A stretch of DNA of 23,295 nt. Origin: a virus. The stretch covers positions 1-23,295 of IMG/VR virus record IMGVR_UViG_3300025418_000733, one strand, 5' to 3'. How positions within the stretch are numbered: position 1 is the stretch's first letter; each line of letters starts with the position of its first letter. The position numbers were made by a program, and so were the translations under genes. Shown piece by piece: positions 14,565 to 22,392 of the stretch. The notes under the pieces are model-generated. The model had not been told where the DNA came from. It saw only the letters and a list, made by a program, of their open reading frames with translations, and did no database searches.

Positions 14565-15863
14565 TTATTCAGTTCCGTTTGCTGTAGGCCATTTTTTCTT
14601 TTCCAAACGACCAAGACCAGACCCGGAACCGTAATCTTTTTCTTGATATTTTGGCATTCCTTGACCTACGCGACCGCCGGATTTGCGGGGCATAGGAGGA
14701 CCACCAGCGCCGCCACGGGCAGCAAGAGCCGCCATTAGCTGCGGAGGAAGTTGTGGTGCGCCACCTGCTGGAGGCATTCCGCCGCCCGGAGGCATTGGAG
14801 GCATTTGTGGCGGCATAGGAGGCATCATTGGTGGGACAGGAGGCTGACCCATTCCAACACCAGCGCCCAATACGCCTTGGCCCTGTCCGCCAGATTGCGG
14901 AGAAATGATGATGTTGACATTGGTTTTACCCTTTGTACGTCCACCAGTTGCACGGTGTGCGCGTTCAGCCATGCCACCACTGCACATTTTGCATGAGCAA
15001 TCCGCGTGATGCATGGTGCGGCCACCTTCAGCTTTGAATGCTTTAGGTTTAAGAATTTTGTGCATTAACTTCTTGTCTTCCGCTTCATCTGTATGTTTTG
15101 CGGCTCCACCTTTTTTCATAGGCGACAATAAGCCAACGTTAGCTTTAACGTTTTTATTAATGCCGTATTCTTTAGGAGGCGCGGAAGGGAGGCCTTCTTT
15201 TTTCTTGCGGGAAGCTAAAGCGCCAACAACTTTTTTACGTTCTGCTGGCGTAGCGCCAATAATACCACCACGGGCATGATGGATACGGCCACCGTGCTTA
15301 TCGCCATATCCCGGCGAACCCGGATCACCTTCTTCTGGAGGTATATAAGGCATTGGTTTTTTAGCAGAACCACTATAGGGAAGATTTAACGCACCATCTC
15401 CACGGCCCGGCATACCGCGCTGTAAAGGATAACCAGCCGCTGGATTGCGGTTAAATTGGCCCACGTTCGTTGCAATTTGAGGCCGAACAGGGTTTAAATT
15501 TTTAGGACGCGCCGTTGGCATTGGAATTTGCTGTGGCGGGATGTTATCGGAAATATCTTCCGTATTCATCATGCGGCCAACGCGATTGACCCCATCAAGA
15601 CCAGAATGATGTTCCCGGCCTTTACGGGCAGATTTGCCAAGGTTTTTGGCGGCATGCTTGCCCACAACATGGGCTACTTTACCGCCACGTTTAAACCGGG
15701 ATGGCGTAATAGGCATTTTGCCAGCATTACCGCTGTTCAATCCTTCAAAAGGGGAACCGCCACGCTCATCCGTAAATGATTTGCTGCCGTCGTCTAATTT
15801 AAGGCCCATGCGCTGCATTTTTGCGGCGGATGCTGCTTTTGCTTCTTTCTTGTGATCACTCAT
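14565..15863 (-). CDS. Gly/Pro/His-rich disordered protein with repeated GGR motifs and a CSCKMC metal-site motif (432 aa)
   Basis: The protein is low-complexity: a basic N-terminus (MSDHKKEAKAASAAKMQRMG), Pro-rich blocks (PPQQIPMPTARP, and MPPMPPQMPPMPPGGGMPPA at about 350-370) and about seven (K/R/H/A)xGG(R/K/A) motifs: FKRGGKV, KHGGRIHHARGG, MKKGGAA, KAEGGRT, RATGGRTKG and RKSGGRVG. Around residue 285-295 is HHADCSCKMCSGGM, a compact three-Cys/two-His motif that may bind a metal. A beta-strand-like TNVNIIISPQSGG precedes the Pro tract. Such proteins appear next to portal genes in related phages; the role is unknown, perhaps a virion-internal or assembly protein. AGGAG is well spaced before the ATG. 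Confidence 0.72.
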   Translation of the reverse strand: MSDHKKEAKAASAAKMQRMGLKLDDGSKSFTDERGGSPFEGLNSGNAGKMPITPSRFKRGGKVAHVVGKHAAKNLGKSARKGREHHSGLDGVNRVGRMMNTEDISDNIPPQQIPMPTARPKNLNPVRPQIATNVGQFNRNPAAGYPLQRGMPGRGDGALNLPYSGSAKKPMPYIPPEEGDPGSPGYGDKHGGRIHHARGGIIGATPAERKKVVGALASRKKKEGLPSAPPKEYGINKNVKANVGLLSPMKKGGAAKHTDEAEDKKLMHKILKPKAFKAEGGRTMHHADCSCKMCSGGMAERAHRATGGRTKGKTNVNIIISPQSGGQGQGVLGAGVGMGQPPVPPMMPPMPPQMPPMPPGGGMPPAGGAPQLPPQLMAALAARGGAGGPPMPRKSGGRVGQGMPKYQEKDYGSGSGLGRLEKKKWPTANGTE

Positions 15864-15887
15864 TTTATACTCCTGCTGCGTCCAGCA

Positions 15888-18032
15888 TTAAACGTTAGGA
15901 TTTCTAACTAAATTTTGGATATCCGGTTTAATAAACTGTTCCGCCGTAGAAGCACTCTCCGGATGAACTGCAATTTCACGGGCCAGTTGCAACATGGCAA
16001 TCCGCTCTTTGCTTTCTCTGTCAGCCGCATGGTTCTGGGCATCAGCCTGTGCGTCAACAGCTTTTACTTTAACTTCCGCCATTTTGGCTTGCGAGTCAAC
16101 CATTTTAGCTTGAGCCAACATCAATGCTGGGTCAGGTGGTGGTGGTCCGGGAGGTGTTGGAGGCACAAACAAGTCCATAGCATCTTCAATACCAAGCATT
16201 GTAAGAATGCGCTCATCAACTTTGCGCGGGTCGTAAAGATTGGGATTAGCTTGCTGCAATTGTTTAATTGCCATAGCTTTTTGAATCCGAACCGAATGTG
16301 ATGGCGTATTAGGGTCAGCAACAGGGACAAGATTAATATTGTCCAAAGCCGTAATTAGTGTTTCCGGCGTCCATTGGTAAGCGGGATATTTATTGTTTTC
16401 CCAAAAAGCTTCAGGGCATTCTTTAAACAACTCTTTAAGAAGCTGAAATTCCCGTGCTTGCGCCGCATGCATGCGTTTGTGAACGGCGGAAATTACCTTT
16501 TGAGCCTGTTCAATAAGGGCAATCGTTGTTCCTACGGGAGCCTCTGAATTGCCTTCACCAACGTTAGTTTCCGATGTAGAAGCAAGGCGTTGGCCGCTTT
16601 GTTCAATTAATTGAATTAAGTTAAGAAATTGTCCGTCCACGCTGCGATATGGGAGCGGCATAACTGCGGATTGAATAGGACCGCCAGCAGTATCAATAGG
16701 CATACCGCCGCCGGGAGGCACACGAAACTCATTGGTATTTTGCCGCCCAGCCTGTTTTGCGTACAAAAATCCGGGGAAGTTAGCAAACATTCCGTTGTCA
16801 ATGCATAACCGCCAGCCAGCGGTTAGCGCCATCGTCGTGTTACCCACAAGATGTAAAAGGCCCAAACCGTAGAAACCAAAGCCGGGTACGAAGATATAAT
16901 CAACAAACACTTGCCGACGCAAATACTGTTCATCTCCATCTTTCCACCACCTGCGGATTTCTAAAATTTCAGATGACGTTTTATCAATGGTAACGCGGTA
17001 AGGAAGCTGGAGGCCTGTTGGCCCCTCATCGTCCTCATGCTCATAACCGGGAAGGTCTAATTCGCAATAGCACTCATAAATTTCACGGGGTTGGTTGTCC
17101 GTGGTAGACATGCTGCGGGGAATGACGCCCATCATTTGTTCTAATTTATCTTCCACAACGTTATTTTTTGGTGGTTGTGCGGAAGAAAGGGGTACGTTTC
17201 TATACATCCCAACCAATTGCAACCGTTTTAAGGTGCTTGGGGACATCTTGATGACGTGGGTAATGCGCTGCGCTGAAGCTACGTTGGTTTCCGCGTTGGA
17301 CACAATAATTTCAGGTATACTGACAAATTCTGATACTGGGCGGCGGCGTATTGGGCAGTAATAAACTTTTTTAAAAGATGTGCCGCCAAAGCCCAAAGCA
17401 AAGAACATACGTTCAGTGTCCGGGTAATATTCGGACGCGGTAACCGTAAGATAGTGGTTAAAATCTTTTTCCAATGCTTCTGCTTGAGCATTAATGTTGG
17501 CGCTGTCTAATCCATCATTGCGGATTTTTACGGGTCCGCCAGATGGGAGCAATTCACCACGGGCATTGGCTTGGAACCGCACAATTGATTCAAGAAGCAA
17601 CGGATGCCGGACTGTTGCTTGCCCCTCAACCGCCGTAGAACCATCCGAAGCATTACTGCGTGGCTGTTCTATTTTTGTTCCTAATAAATCTAAACCCATG
17701 ACGTATTGCTGAAGCAATTCTTGACGGGATTCGTTATCTTGTTCAATTAAACGCACAAGTTCATTGGCAATTTGGCCCAAAGAACTATTGTCCAAATTCA
17801 TCGCCAAGTTTTTATGAAAATCTTCATCTCCGTCATTTTCTTTTTGCTGGGGTCCACCAAAAGAAATAGTAACGGAACCATCCGGCAATTCAACTTTTAC
17901 GTATGGAGATTTGGGATTAACTTCAACATCCGCATCGCCTTGAGCGGTCATATCCATATCAAATGCGTCAAATTCGTCCGGCGTATTTCCCAAGACAGGA
18001 ACTTGGCGAATGTTCATTGGTGCTAAAGGCAT
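15888..18032 (-). CDS. Portal protein, P22-type (714 aa)
   Basis: This is the dodecameric vertex through which DNA is packaged and to which the tail attaches. After a variable acidic N-terminus come conserved-looking segments: STAVEGQATVRHPLLLESIV, RFQANARGELLPSGGPVKIR, FFALGFGGTSFKKVYYCPIR, the EVVVSNAET-like EIIVSNAETNVASAQRITHV and GFGFYGLGLLHLVGNTTMAL (wing/stem region). The C-terminal region has ALIEQAQKVISAVHKRMHAA and a Pro run PPTPPGPPPPDP followed by a long Ala/Lys-rich helix (AKMVDSQAKMAEVKVKAVDA), typical of a P22-like barrel. Length fits the P22 portal (about 725 residues). It starts 3 nt after the TerL stop. Confidence 0.88.
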   Translation of the reverse strand: MPLAPMNIRQVPVLGNTPDEFDAFDMDMTAQGDADVEVNPKSPYVKVELPDGSVTISFGGPQQKENDGDEDFHKNLAMNLDNSSLGQIANELVRLIEQDNESRQELLQQYVMGLDLLGTKIEQPRSNASDGSTAVEGQATVRHPLLLESIVRFQANARGELLPSGGPVKIRNDGLDSANINAQAEALEKDFNHYLTVTASEYYPDTERMFFALGFGGTSFKKVYYCPIRRRPVSEFVSIPEIIVSNAETNVASAQRITHVIKMSPSTLKRLQLVGMYRNVPLSSAQPPKNNVVEDKLEQMMGVIPRSMSTTDNQPREIYECYCELDLPGYEHEDDEGPTGLQLPYRVTIDKTSSEILEIRRWWKDGDEQYLRRQVFVDYIFVPGFGFYGLGLLHLVGNTTMALTAGWRLCIDNGMFANFPGFLYAKQAGRQNTNEFRVPPGGGMPIDTAGGPIQSAVMPLPYRSVDGQFLNLIQLIEQSGQRLASTSETNVGEGNSEAPVGTTIALIEQAQKVISAVHKRMHAAQAREFQLLKELFKECPEAFWENNKYPAYQWTPETLITALDNINLVPVADPNTPSHSVRIQKAMAIKQLQQANPNLYDPRKVDERILTMLGIEDAMDLFVPPTPPGPPPPDPALMLAQAKMVDSQAKMAEVKVKAVDAQADAQNHAADRESKERIAMLQLAREIAVHPESASTAEQFIKPDIQNLVRNPNV

Positions 18033-18035
18033 GGG

Positions 18036-19646
18036 TTACACCGGGTACAATTGATGATTGCGATTTGATTTATATAACATACTTTCGGTCTTATCCGCTA
18101 CTATTTCTACTGGTTTACGTGCAAAACCAATAACACGCAAGTGTGAGAGTGCTTGTGTCATGCTATCAACCAAATCATCGTGCTTTGCTTTAGGAAATGA
18201 TTCCGCTTGTTCAATGACTTTTTCCGCCCATTCCATGTCGGGGGCGTAAATCATACCCTCCGCAAAAAGATGTTGAATTGCGTAAGTACGTGCAACTTTA
18301 TCCCCTCTTCCGGGGTCTACAAGTTGAATTCCCCAGCTTTCCCGCGCAAAATGGGTACGGAGTTCCTGAGCAACAGATAGACCAGCCGCTTTAGATTCAA
18401 TTAAAAGTTTATCAATTTTAAAATCATTGCATTCTTTTATGACTCTTTGCACCAATTGCGGAAACTCAAGGCGGTCTTGCCACGCATGAATTAACATAAT
18501 CCGTTGATTTTCTTGACGGTCTGTCCATACGCCCCATGTTGTCATGGCGCTATAATCGTTTTCTTGTTTGGTAGTATAAGCGGTATCCAACGATGATATT
18601 ACGTATTCAAACGGAGGAAATACGTTTTTACGCAATCCTTGCCCGTTAGAAACGGTTTCGTCCCATAGTACCCACCAATCGCGCTTTATAATACCGCCGC
18701 CTTTAGGTTTTGGGCGCTGTTGAAGCTGACCAGCAGCCGCGAATGGACCAAGGGCGCTTTCTAATGAGGAAACTTCGTCTTCACCAAAACGGTCACCAAC
18801 CAGCAATTCACCTTCTTCACGGTCATCTATGTACCACGGAGTGATACACCTGCGTTCGGATTCAAATCGCATAGGAAGGCAAAGGTGAACCCAATTTCCC
18901 GTGTCTTTAGACAAAACATGGCCCGTAAGGTCAGATTCGTGCAACCGCTGCATAATAACAACGTAAGCGCCCGTTTTGGGATCGTTAAGACGGGTGGACA
19001 TGGATTGATCCCACCATTCCAATGTTCCTTGGCGAACAAGGTCTGATTCTACTTCATTAGCGTTATGCGGATCGTCCACCACAATAATAGAGCCACCTTC
19101 ACCCGTCAGAGCTCCGTCAACGGATGTTGCAAGACGATAGCCGCCCTTATCATTGTCAAATCGAACTTTGGTATTTTGGTCCGACACAATCTTATATTTA
19201 TTGCCCCAATGGCGCTGATACCACGGGGATTCTAAAAGGCGGCGGGTTTTAATAGAGTCGCGGATAGAAAGGGATTGAGCGTAAGACGCATAAAGAAACT
19301 GAACATGTGGACCAGACAATGGTCCAATTGCGGATTGCGACCACACCCAAGCGGGAAAACAGACCGACACCATAGATGATTTGGATGTACGGGGCGGGAC
19401 GTTAATGACCAAACGGCGTATTTCCCCACGCGCCACCGCCTGTAAATGTTCCGCAATAGCCTCAAGATGCCAACCGTATTTATACGGGTTTGGATCAATA
19501 TATTTCCAAGCACCCGCGACAAAGTCCACCATTTTTTCTTCAAAATTAAGGCGTTCTAATTCCCGCGCAGCATCTTCCGGGTATTGTTCAATGGCTTCTT
19601 CTAATGTTTTGGCGTGTAGAAGCTGGCTACTCTGGGGTGATTTCAT
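18036..19646 (-). CDS. terL: Terminase large subunit (ATPase/nuclease)
   Basis: This is the DNA-packaging motor that cuts concatemers and pumps DNA through the portal. N-terminal ATPase: Walker A-like VPPRTSKSS (about 83-91; the family variant without Gly before Lys), Walker B SIIVVDDPH (about 186-194) and a coupling-type segment VVIMQRLHESDLTGHVL (about 229-245). C-terminal RNase H-like nuclease: Asp in ISSLDTAY (about 354), Glu in LLIESKAAGLSVA (about 417) and the HDDLVDSMTQAL pair (about 489-500). All catalytic positions are present. I chose ATG 19646, because the codon before it is TTG and not a better start. The start overlaps the TerS gene by 20 nt, indicating coupling. Length 536 residues is normal. 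Confidence 0.93.
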   Translation of the reverse strand: MKSPQSSQLLHAKTLEEAIEQYPEDAARELERLNFEEKMVDFVAGAWKYIDPNPYKYGWHLEAIAEHLQAVARGEIRRLVINVPPRTSKSSMVSVCFPAWVWSQSAIGPLSGPHVQFLYASYAQSLSIRDSIKTRRLLESPWYQRHWGNKYKIVSDQNTKVRFDNDKGGYRLATSVDGALTGEGGSIIVVDDPHNANEVESDLVRQGTLEWWDQSMSTRLNDPKTGAYVVIMQRLHESDLTGHVLSKDTGNWVHLCLPMRFESERRCITPWYIDDREEGELLVGDRFGEDEVSSLESALGPFAAAGQLQQRPKPKGGGIIKRDWWVLWDETVSNGQGLRKNVFPPFEYVISSLDTAYTTKQENDYSAMTTWGVWTDRQENQRIMLIHAWQDRLEFPQLVQRVIKECNDFKIDKLLIESKAAGLSVAQELRTHFARESWGIQLVDPGRGDKVARTYAIQHLFAEGMIYAPDMEWAEKVIEQAESFPKAKHDDLVDSMTQALSHLRVIGFARKPVEIVADKTESMLYKSNRNHQLYPV

Positions 19647-20133
19647 CAAAAACTTCGCCTTCTATGATGCGGGGTCCGCCAATTTTGTCACGGACCTTAT
19701 CAATAAGGTACGCACGTTCTTCATAAGATAACTGTCCAAAGTCAAAAATAACTTGGGGGCGGGCAATGTCTGTTTGGTCTGGTTTGTCTTTCCATCCCAT
19801 TTGAGACCGCGTAAGGTAAATGCCAGCGTTAATGGAGGAAGGTGTATCTTTCATCGCTTGCTGGTAAAGGTTTTCCACAACCAGCGCATTAGCTATTTGC
19901 CGCCCGTTTTTGATTTCGTTTCCGTATTCCCGTGTAAGCCATGCGCGGGATACCCCAACAATATCCGCAATATCGTCCAGCTTTGTGCCCCGTTTAGCCA
20001 GACCCATAATGGTTTTACGCATCATGGCGTCGTCCGTAACTTTGCGTTTACGGCCTTTTTTCTTTTGCTCTTGGGCTGGTTCCACGTCTTTTGCGACCGG
20101 AGCGGAACGGTTGGCGTTTTGTATAGCTTTCAT
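19627..20133 (-). CDS. terS: Terminase small subunit (DNA recognition)
   Basis: The protein (168 aa) has a basic leader (QEQKKKGRKRKVTDD) followed by a helix-turn-helix at about 36-72: MMRKTIMGLAKRGTKLDDIA, then DIVGVSRAWLTREYGNEI. A helical oligomerisation region follows (NALVVENLYQQAMKDTPSSI, NAGIYLTRSQMGWKDKPD), with the typical 'YL..R.GWK' ending of TerS HTH-type proteins. It recognises the packaging start site and regulates TerL. It is the first gene of the packaging block, overlaps terL and has AAAGGAG upstream of its ATG. A promoter lies in the 83-bp divergent gap. Confidence 0.88.
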   Translation of the reverse strand: MKAIQNANRSAPVAKDVEPAQEQKKKGRKRKVTDDAMMRKTIMGLAKRGTKLDDIADIVGVSRAWLTREYGNEIKNGRQIANALVVENLYQQAMKDTPSSINAGIYLTRSQMGWKDKPDQTDIARPQVIFDFGQLSYEERAYLIDKVRDKIGGPRIIEGEVFDEITPE

Positions 20134-20150
20134 TTTTCTACTCCTTTCTG

Positions 20151-20179
20151 TTTACTATATCGTAAAAGTTGATTAAAAT
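20151..20179 (+). promoter_or_regulatory. Candidate divergent promoter for the plus-strand accessory operon
   Basis: TTTACT (20151-20156), 17-bp spacer, TAAAAT (20174-20179), ahead of the gene at 20217. Its -35 overlaps the -10 of the minus promoter, and its -10 overlaps the minus -35, so RNA polymerase could not occupy both at once. Confidence 0.5.
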
Positions 20180-20183
20180 GCAA
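20154..20183 (-). promoter_or_regulatory. Candidate promoter for the packaging/structural transcript
   Basis: Minus-strand TTGCAT (20178-20183), 18-bp spacer, TATAGT (20154-20159), then 20 bp to the ATG of TerS at 20133. The -10 matches the consensus at five of six positions. It overlaps the plus-strand promoter on the same DNA and shares its -35 hexamer with the candidate capsid promoter at 12362-12367. Confidence 0.6.
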
Positions 20184-20216
20184 GTCCTTGAGGTGCTCTC
20201 ATAGAAAGGTGATCAC

Positions 20217-20768
20217 ATGCGTGAACAATATCCAAAAGAAAAATATCCAAGAATTGTTGAATTAAAAGGATTGCGTGAATTGCGTGAAGTGCGGGAATAT
20301 GACCCGTGGTCCGTAGCAAACAAAGTTTCAACGCAACGTAATTGGTTTTGGCGGTTATTAAACTGGATCAGTGGCCGCGCAGACCTTGCAAAAACTGTTA
20401 TTAGGCTTCGCGAACAAGTTATAAACATGGAAACCGTCCGCATGGCGGGGTTACGGGAAAGCGACCAAGCGGGGGCGCTGGGGTTACAACTATACGCCGA
20501 AAACGAAACCCTTAGAAAGCAAGTTGAAGATTTAACTAATTTGCTTGATAATCCAATAAAATATGAGGAAACAGTTGCCTTTTTTCGGGATCAGCGGGAC
20601 ACTGCGGTTAGGGAAAGCGAAATACTAAAATGGGCTTATGAACGTTTGCTCAAAACTCACAATCGCCTGTTGGATGATTGGGAAATATATACAACCAAAT
20701 TTATAGACGGTGATCCCGATCTGGCGGATGTTTTCCGTAAAATCGATAAATTGAAAGAAGAACAATAA
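20217..20768 (+). CDS. Coiled-coil hypothetical protein (183 aa)
   Basis: I do not recognise a named family. The N-terminal 45 residues are basic and carry IVELKGLRELREVREYDPWS, then an aromatic stretch NWFWRLLNWIS that could be an amphipathic or membrane-touching helix. From about 55 to 160 the chain looks coiled coil (IRLREQVINMETVRMAGLRE, ENETLRKQVEDLTNLLDNPI, TVAFFRDQRDTAVRESEILK, RLLKTHNRLLDDWEIYTTKF), ending in KIDKLKEEQ. It is the first gene of a plus-strand group starting 84 bp from the divergent terS gene, with AAAGGTG about 6 nt before the ATG. The stop overlaps the next ATG (TAATG). Early/accessory role inferred only from position. Confidence 0.75.
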   Translation: MREQYPKEKYPRIVELKGLRELREVREYDPWSVANKVSTQRNWFWRLLNWISGRADLAKTVIRLREQVINMETVRMAGLRESDQAGALGLQLYAENETLRKQVEDLTNLLDNPIKYEETVAFFRDQRDTAVRESEILKWAYERLLKTHNRLLDDWEIYTTKFIDGDPDLADVFRKIDKLKEEQ

Positions 20769-20974
20769 TGGAAAAGATTTGCGTTAATTGTAAATGGGTT
20801 TATGCCCAAGATGCGGGGTTTAACTGCATGAATCCTATTAATGACCGCCTATATGACCATTTTAATGCATCTTCCGGGGATGTTGTCAGGGATATTAGAC
20901 GGGCGGCGGTGACATTTGAAAAGAACACATGCGAAGAATTTGCTCCCAAAAAGAAAGTTTCGTCATCAAAGTGA
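20768..20974 (+). CDS. Small four-Cys protein, putative zinc-binding (68 aa)
   Basis: It starts MEKICVNCKWVYAQDAGFNC, with a CxxC pair at 5 and 8, a third Cys at about 20 and a fourth near the C-terminus in KNTCEEFAPKK. The 'C.NCK ... F.C.NP ... C..F.P' pattern is found in many small phage and bacterial proteins of unknown function and suggests one metal site. Its ATG overlaps the stop of the coiled-coil gene, so both are translated from one message. A stretch INDRLYDHFNASSGD between the Cys pairs has no recognised motif. Its last codons underlie the next promoter. Confidence 0.7.
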   Translation: MEKICVNCKWVYAQDAGFNCMNPINDRLYDHFNASSGDVVRDIRRAAVTFEKNTCEEFAPKKKVSSSK

Positions 20975-20982
20975 TGAGAATC

Positions 20983-20991
20983 TGATATAAT
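20983..20991 (+). promoter_or_regulatory. Candidate extended -10 promoter upstream of the acidic protein gene
   Basis: TGATATAAT (20983-20991) is a perfect -10 hexamer with the TGn extension. The best-placed -35 region (about 20963) is poor, as is usual for extended -10 promoters. It would give a leader of about 24 nt before the ATG at 21022. Confidence 0.5.
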
Positions 20992-21021
20992 GTAGCGTTG
21001 TCCCCCTTATAGGAGGTTTGC

Positions 21022-21441
21022 ATGGGTTTGACCGCGACTAACGTTACACTTGAATGGACTTTGGGAGAAATCCCAGTTTTTACAATATCATCAGATTCTT
21101 TCAACATAGGGAACGATAACATGTCTTGGAACTACCGCGTTATTATGGAACCCGCCACTGAAGGTGAAATTTTCAGTGAAGATTCGTACACCATCCGTGA
21201 AGTATTTTACGATGACGATGGTGAAATTGAGTTCTGGTCGGATGAGGGTTGCACCCCATACGGCAACAGTTTTCAAGAAGTTGCGGACGACTTTGATCTT
21301 ATGGCCGCCGCATTTGAACTTCCCGTCCTTAAAATTGAAAAGGATGAGGACGGTTTAGATAAACTGGTCGAAATTGAAGTTGAGTACGAATACCCAGATG
21401 AGAGCGATGATTCCGAAGAGGATGAAGAAGAGGAAGCGTAA
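21022..21441 (+). CDS. Acidic MSWNYR-type phage protein with possible 33-residue N-terminal extension (139 aa)
   Basis: From M34 the protein starts MSWNYRVIMEPATEGEIFSE, then YTIREVFYDDDGEIEFWSDE, TPYGNSFQEVADDFDLMAAA and FELPVL. This matches a common small phage/bacterial family of unknown function that usually begins exactly at MSWNYR. The tail is extremely acidic (EYPDESDDSEEDEEEEA). Two starts compete: ATG 21022, with a strong AGGAGG five to six nt upstream and a good promoter before it, and ATG 21121 at the conserved family start, with a weaker AGGG. I give the longer form because of the Shine-Dalgarno. A small hairpin followed by five Ts (21061-21082) lies between the starts. Confidence 0.7.
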   Translation: MGLTATNVTLEWTLGEIPVFTISSDSFNIGNDNMSWNYRVIMEPATEGEIFSEDSYTIREVFYDDDGEIEFWSDEGCTPYGNSFQEVADDFDLMAAAFELPVLKIEKDEDGLDKLVEIEVEYEYPDESDDSEEDEEEEA

Positions 21442-21453
21442 TCCTTTTCTTGG

Positions 21454-22392
21454 TCAAAATACGTGGTCGCCCCTAAACACGGGGCGGCCATTAATCATTT
21501 CACAGAGTTCCGGCGGAAACATTGTCCCGTCTTCATCATACGAAATAACCGCAAAACCTTGCTGTGACCGGGACGGGGTTCCTTCTGAATACTGAAACTG
21601 CGGGCCAGTAGGGTCCGCCATCATCCCAGTCTCCACGCCCCACCGTGAACCATTACGATCCCGCATAGCGGTTACCTGTAGCTGGTGCGTATGACCCGTA
21701 ACTATACTGACCCCGCCATGTAGGGCGTTGTTCCACCCAGCATGGATGCCGCCCCTAAACCTGTGGCGGATTTCCGTTCCATTGACATCAAACGCAAAAG
21801 AAAAATCCCAATCCGTAAAATGCTCATGCAGGGATAGGATGTAGCCGTCCAATTCTGAGGCGTTGGCGGCAATGTAGTTGTCAATCCGAATGTCGTGGTT
21901 GCCCAAGGTCCATAATTTGTATTTGGCGTTGGGGAGGAGGCGGAGCCATTTCTTGGCGGTGTCTATTTCTTTTTCAATTTTGGGGGCTTTGGAACCCCGG
22001 ACGGATGGGTGGCGGCTGATTCGCGCCCCGTCGATAATATCCCCGTTTAAAATTATCCCATCAACTTTAAGGGTTTTGGCTATTTTAACAAACGCTTTGT
22101 AAATTAAAGTAGGTTCCCCGTCCCACACGTGCAGATCGGACCCTATAATCCATTTTGTCCCCGGCGCTTCAATAGTTTTCATCCGGGGGTAGGTCCAAGC
22201 GGATGTTGGTCTTTCTATTTTGACATCGTCCAGCCCGTTAGGAAACCTTTCAAACGCCATCTTCATTCTGTGGTTGAATGTATTGGGGGATATGTTCCCC
22301 GCCTTAGCCGCTATGCTTGGTCTGCGGTTGTTTGCTTCTAATAATTTTAAAGTTTCAATTAAAACTTCAACGGACAGTTTAGGTGTCGGCAT
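21454..22392 (-). CDS. Calcineurin-like metallophosphoesterase with N-terminal helix-turn-helix (312 aa)
   Basis: Residues 1-60 form a helix-turn-helix-like domain (VEVLIETLKLLEANNRRPSI, AAKAGNISPNTFNHRMKMAF). From about 80 the metallophosphoesterase signature is complete: SDLH (85-88), GDIID (117-121), GNHD (164-167), an isolated His in GGIHAG (217) and GHTH (233-236). These ligate two metal ions and hydrolyse phosphomonoesters or diesters; the substrate (nucleic acid, nucleotide or other) is not evident. HTH-MPE fusions occur in phages and may act on DNA or have regulatory roles. The gene is transcribed towards the plus-strand operon (convergent, 12-bp gap). Its ATG has GGGGAAAA about 4 nt upstream and overlaps the divergent promoter region. 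Confidence 0.85.
   Translation of the reverse strand: MPTPKLSVEVLIETLKLLEANNRRPSIAAKAGNISPNTFNHRMKMAFERFPNGLDDVKIERPTSAWTYPRMKTIEAPGTKWIIGSDLHVWDGEPTLIYKAFVKIAKTLKVDGIILNGDIIDGARISRHPSVRGSKAPKIEKEIDTAKKWLRLLPNAKYKLWTLGNHDIRIDNYIAANASELDGYILSLHEHFTDWDFSFAFDVNGTEIRHRFRGGIHAGWNNALHGGVSIVTGHTHQLQVTAMRDRNGSRWGVETGMMADPTGPQFQYSEGTPSRSQQGFAVISYDEDGTMFPPELCEMINGRPVFRGDHVF
21465..21489 (+). terminator. Candidate terminator hairpin between convergent genes
   Basis: Plus-strand GGTCGCCCC (21465-21473) and GGGGCGGCC (21481-21489) form a 9-bp stem with one G-U pair and a 7-nt loop, 23 nt after the TAA at 21441. The following sequence ATTAATCATTT is only moderately T-rich, and the hairpin lies inside the 3' end of the opposing gene, so activity is uncertain. 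Confidence 0.35.

Noticed and set aside
19753-20172. 139-codon plus-strand frame opposite the small terminase gene
   Set aside because: Aromatic/Cys-rich antisense shadow that crosses the divergent promoter region.
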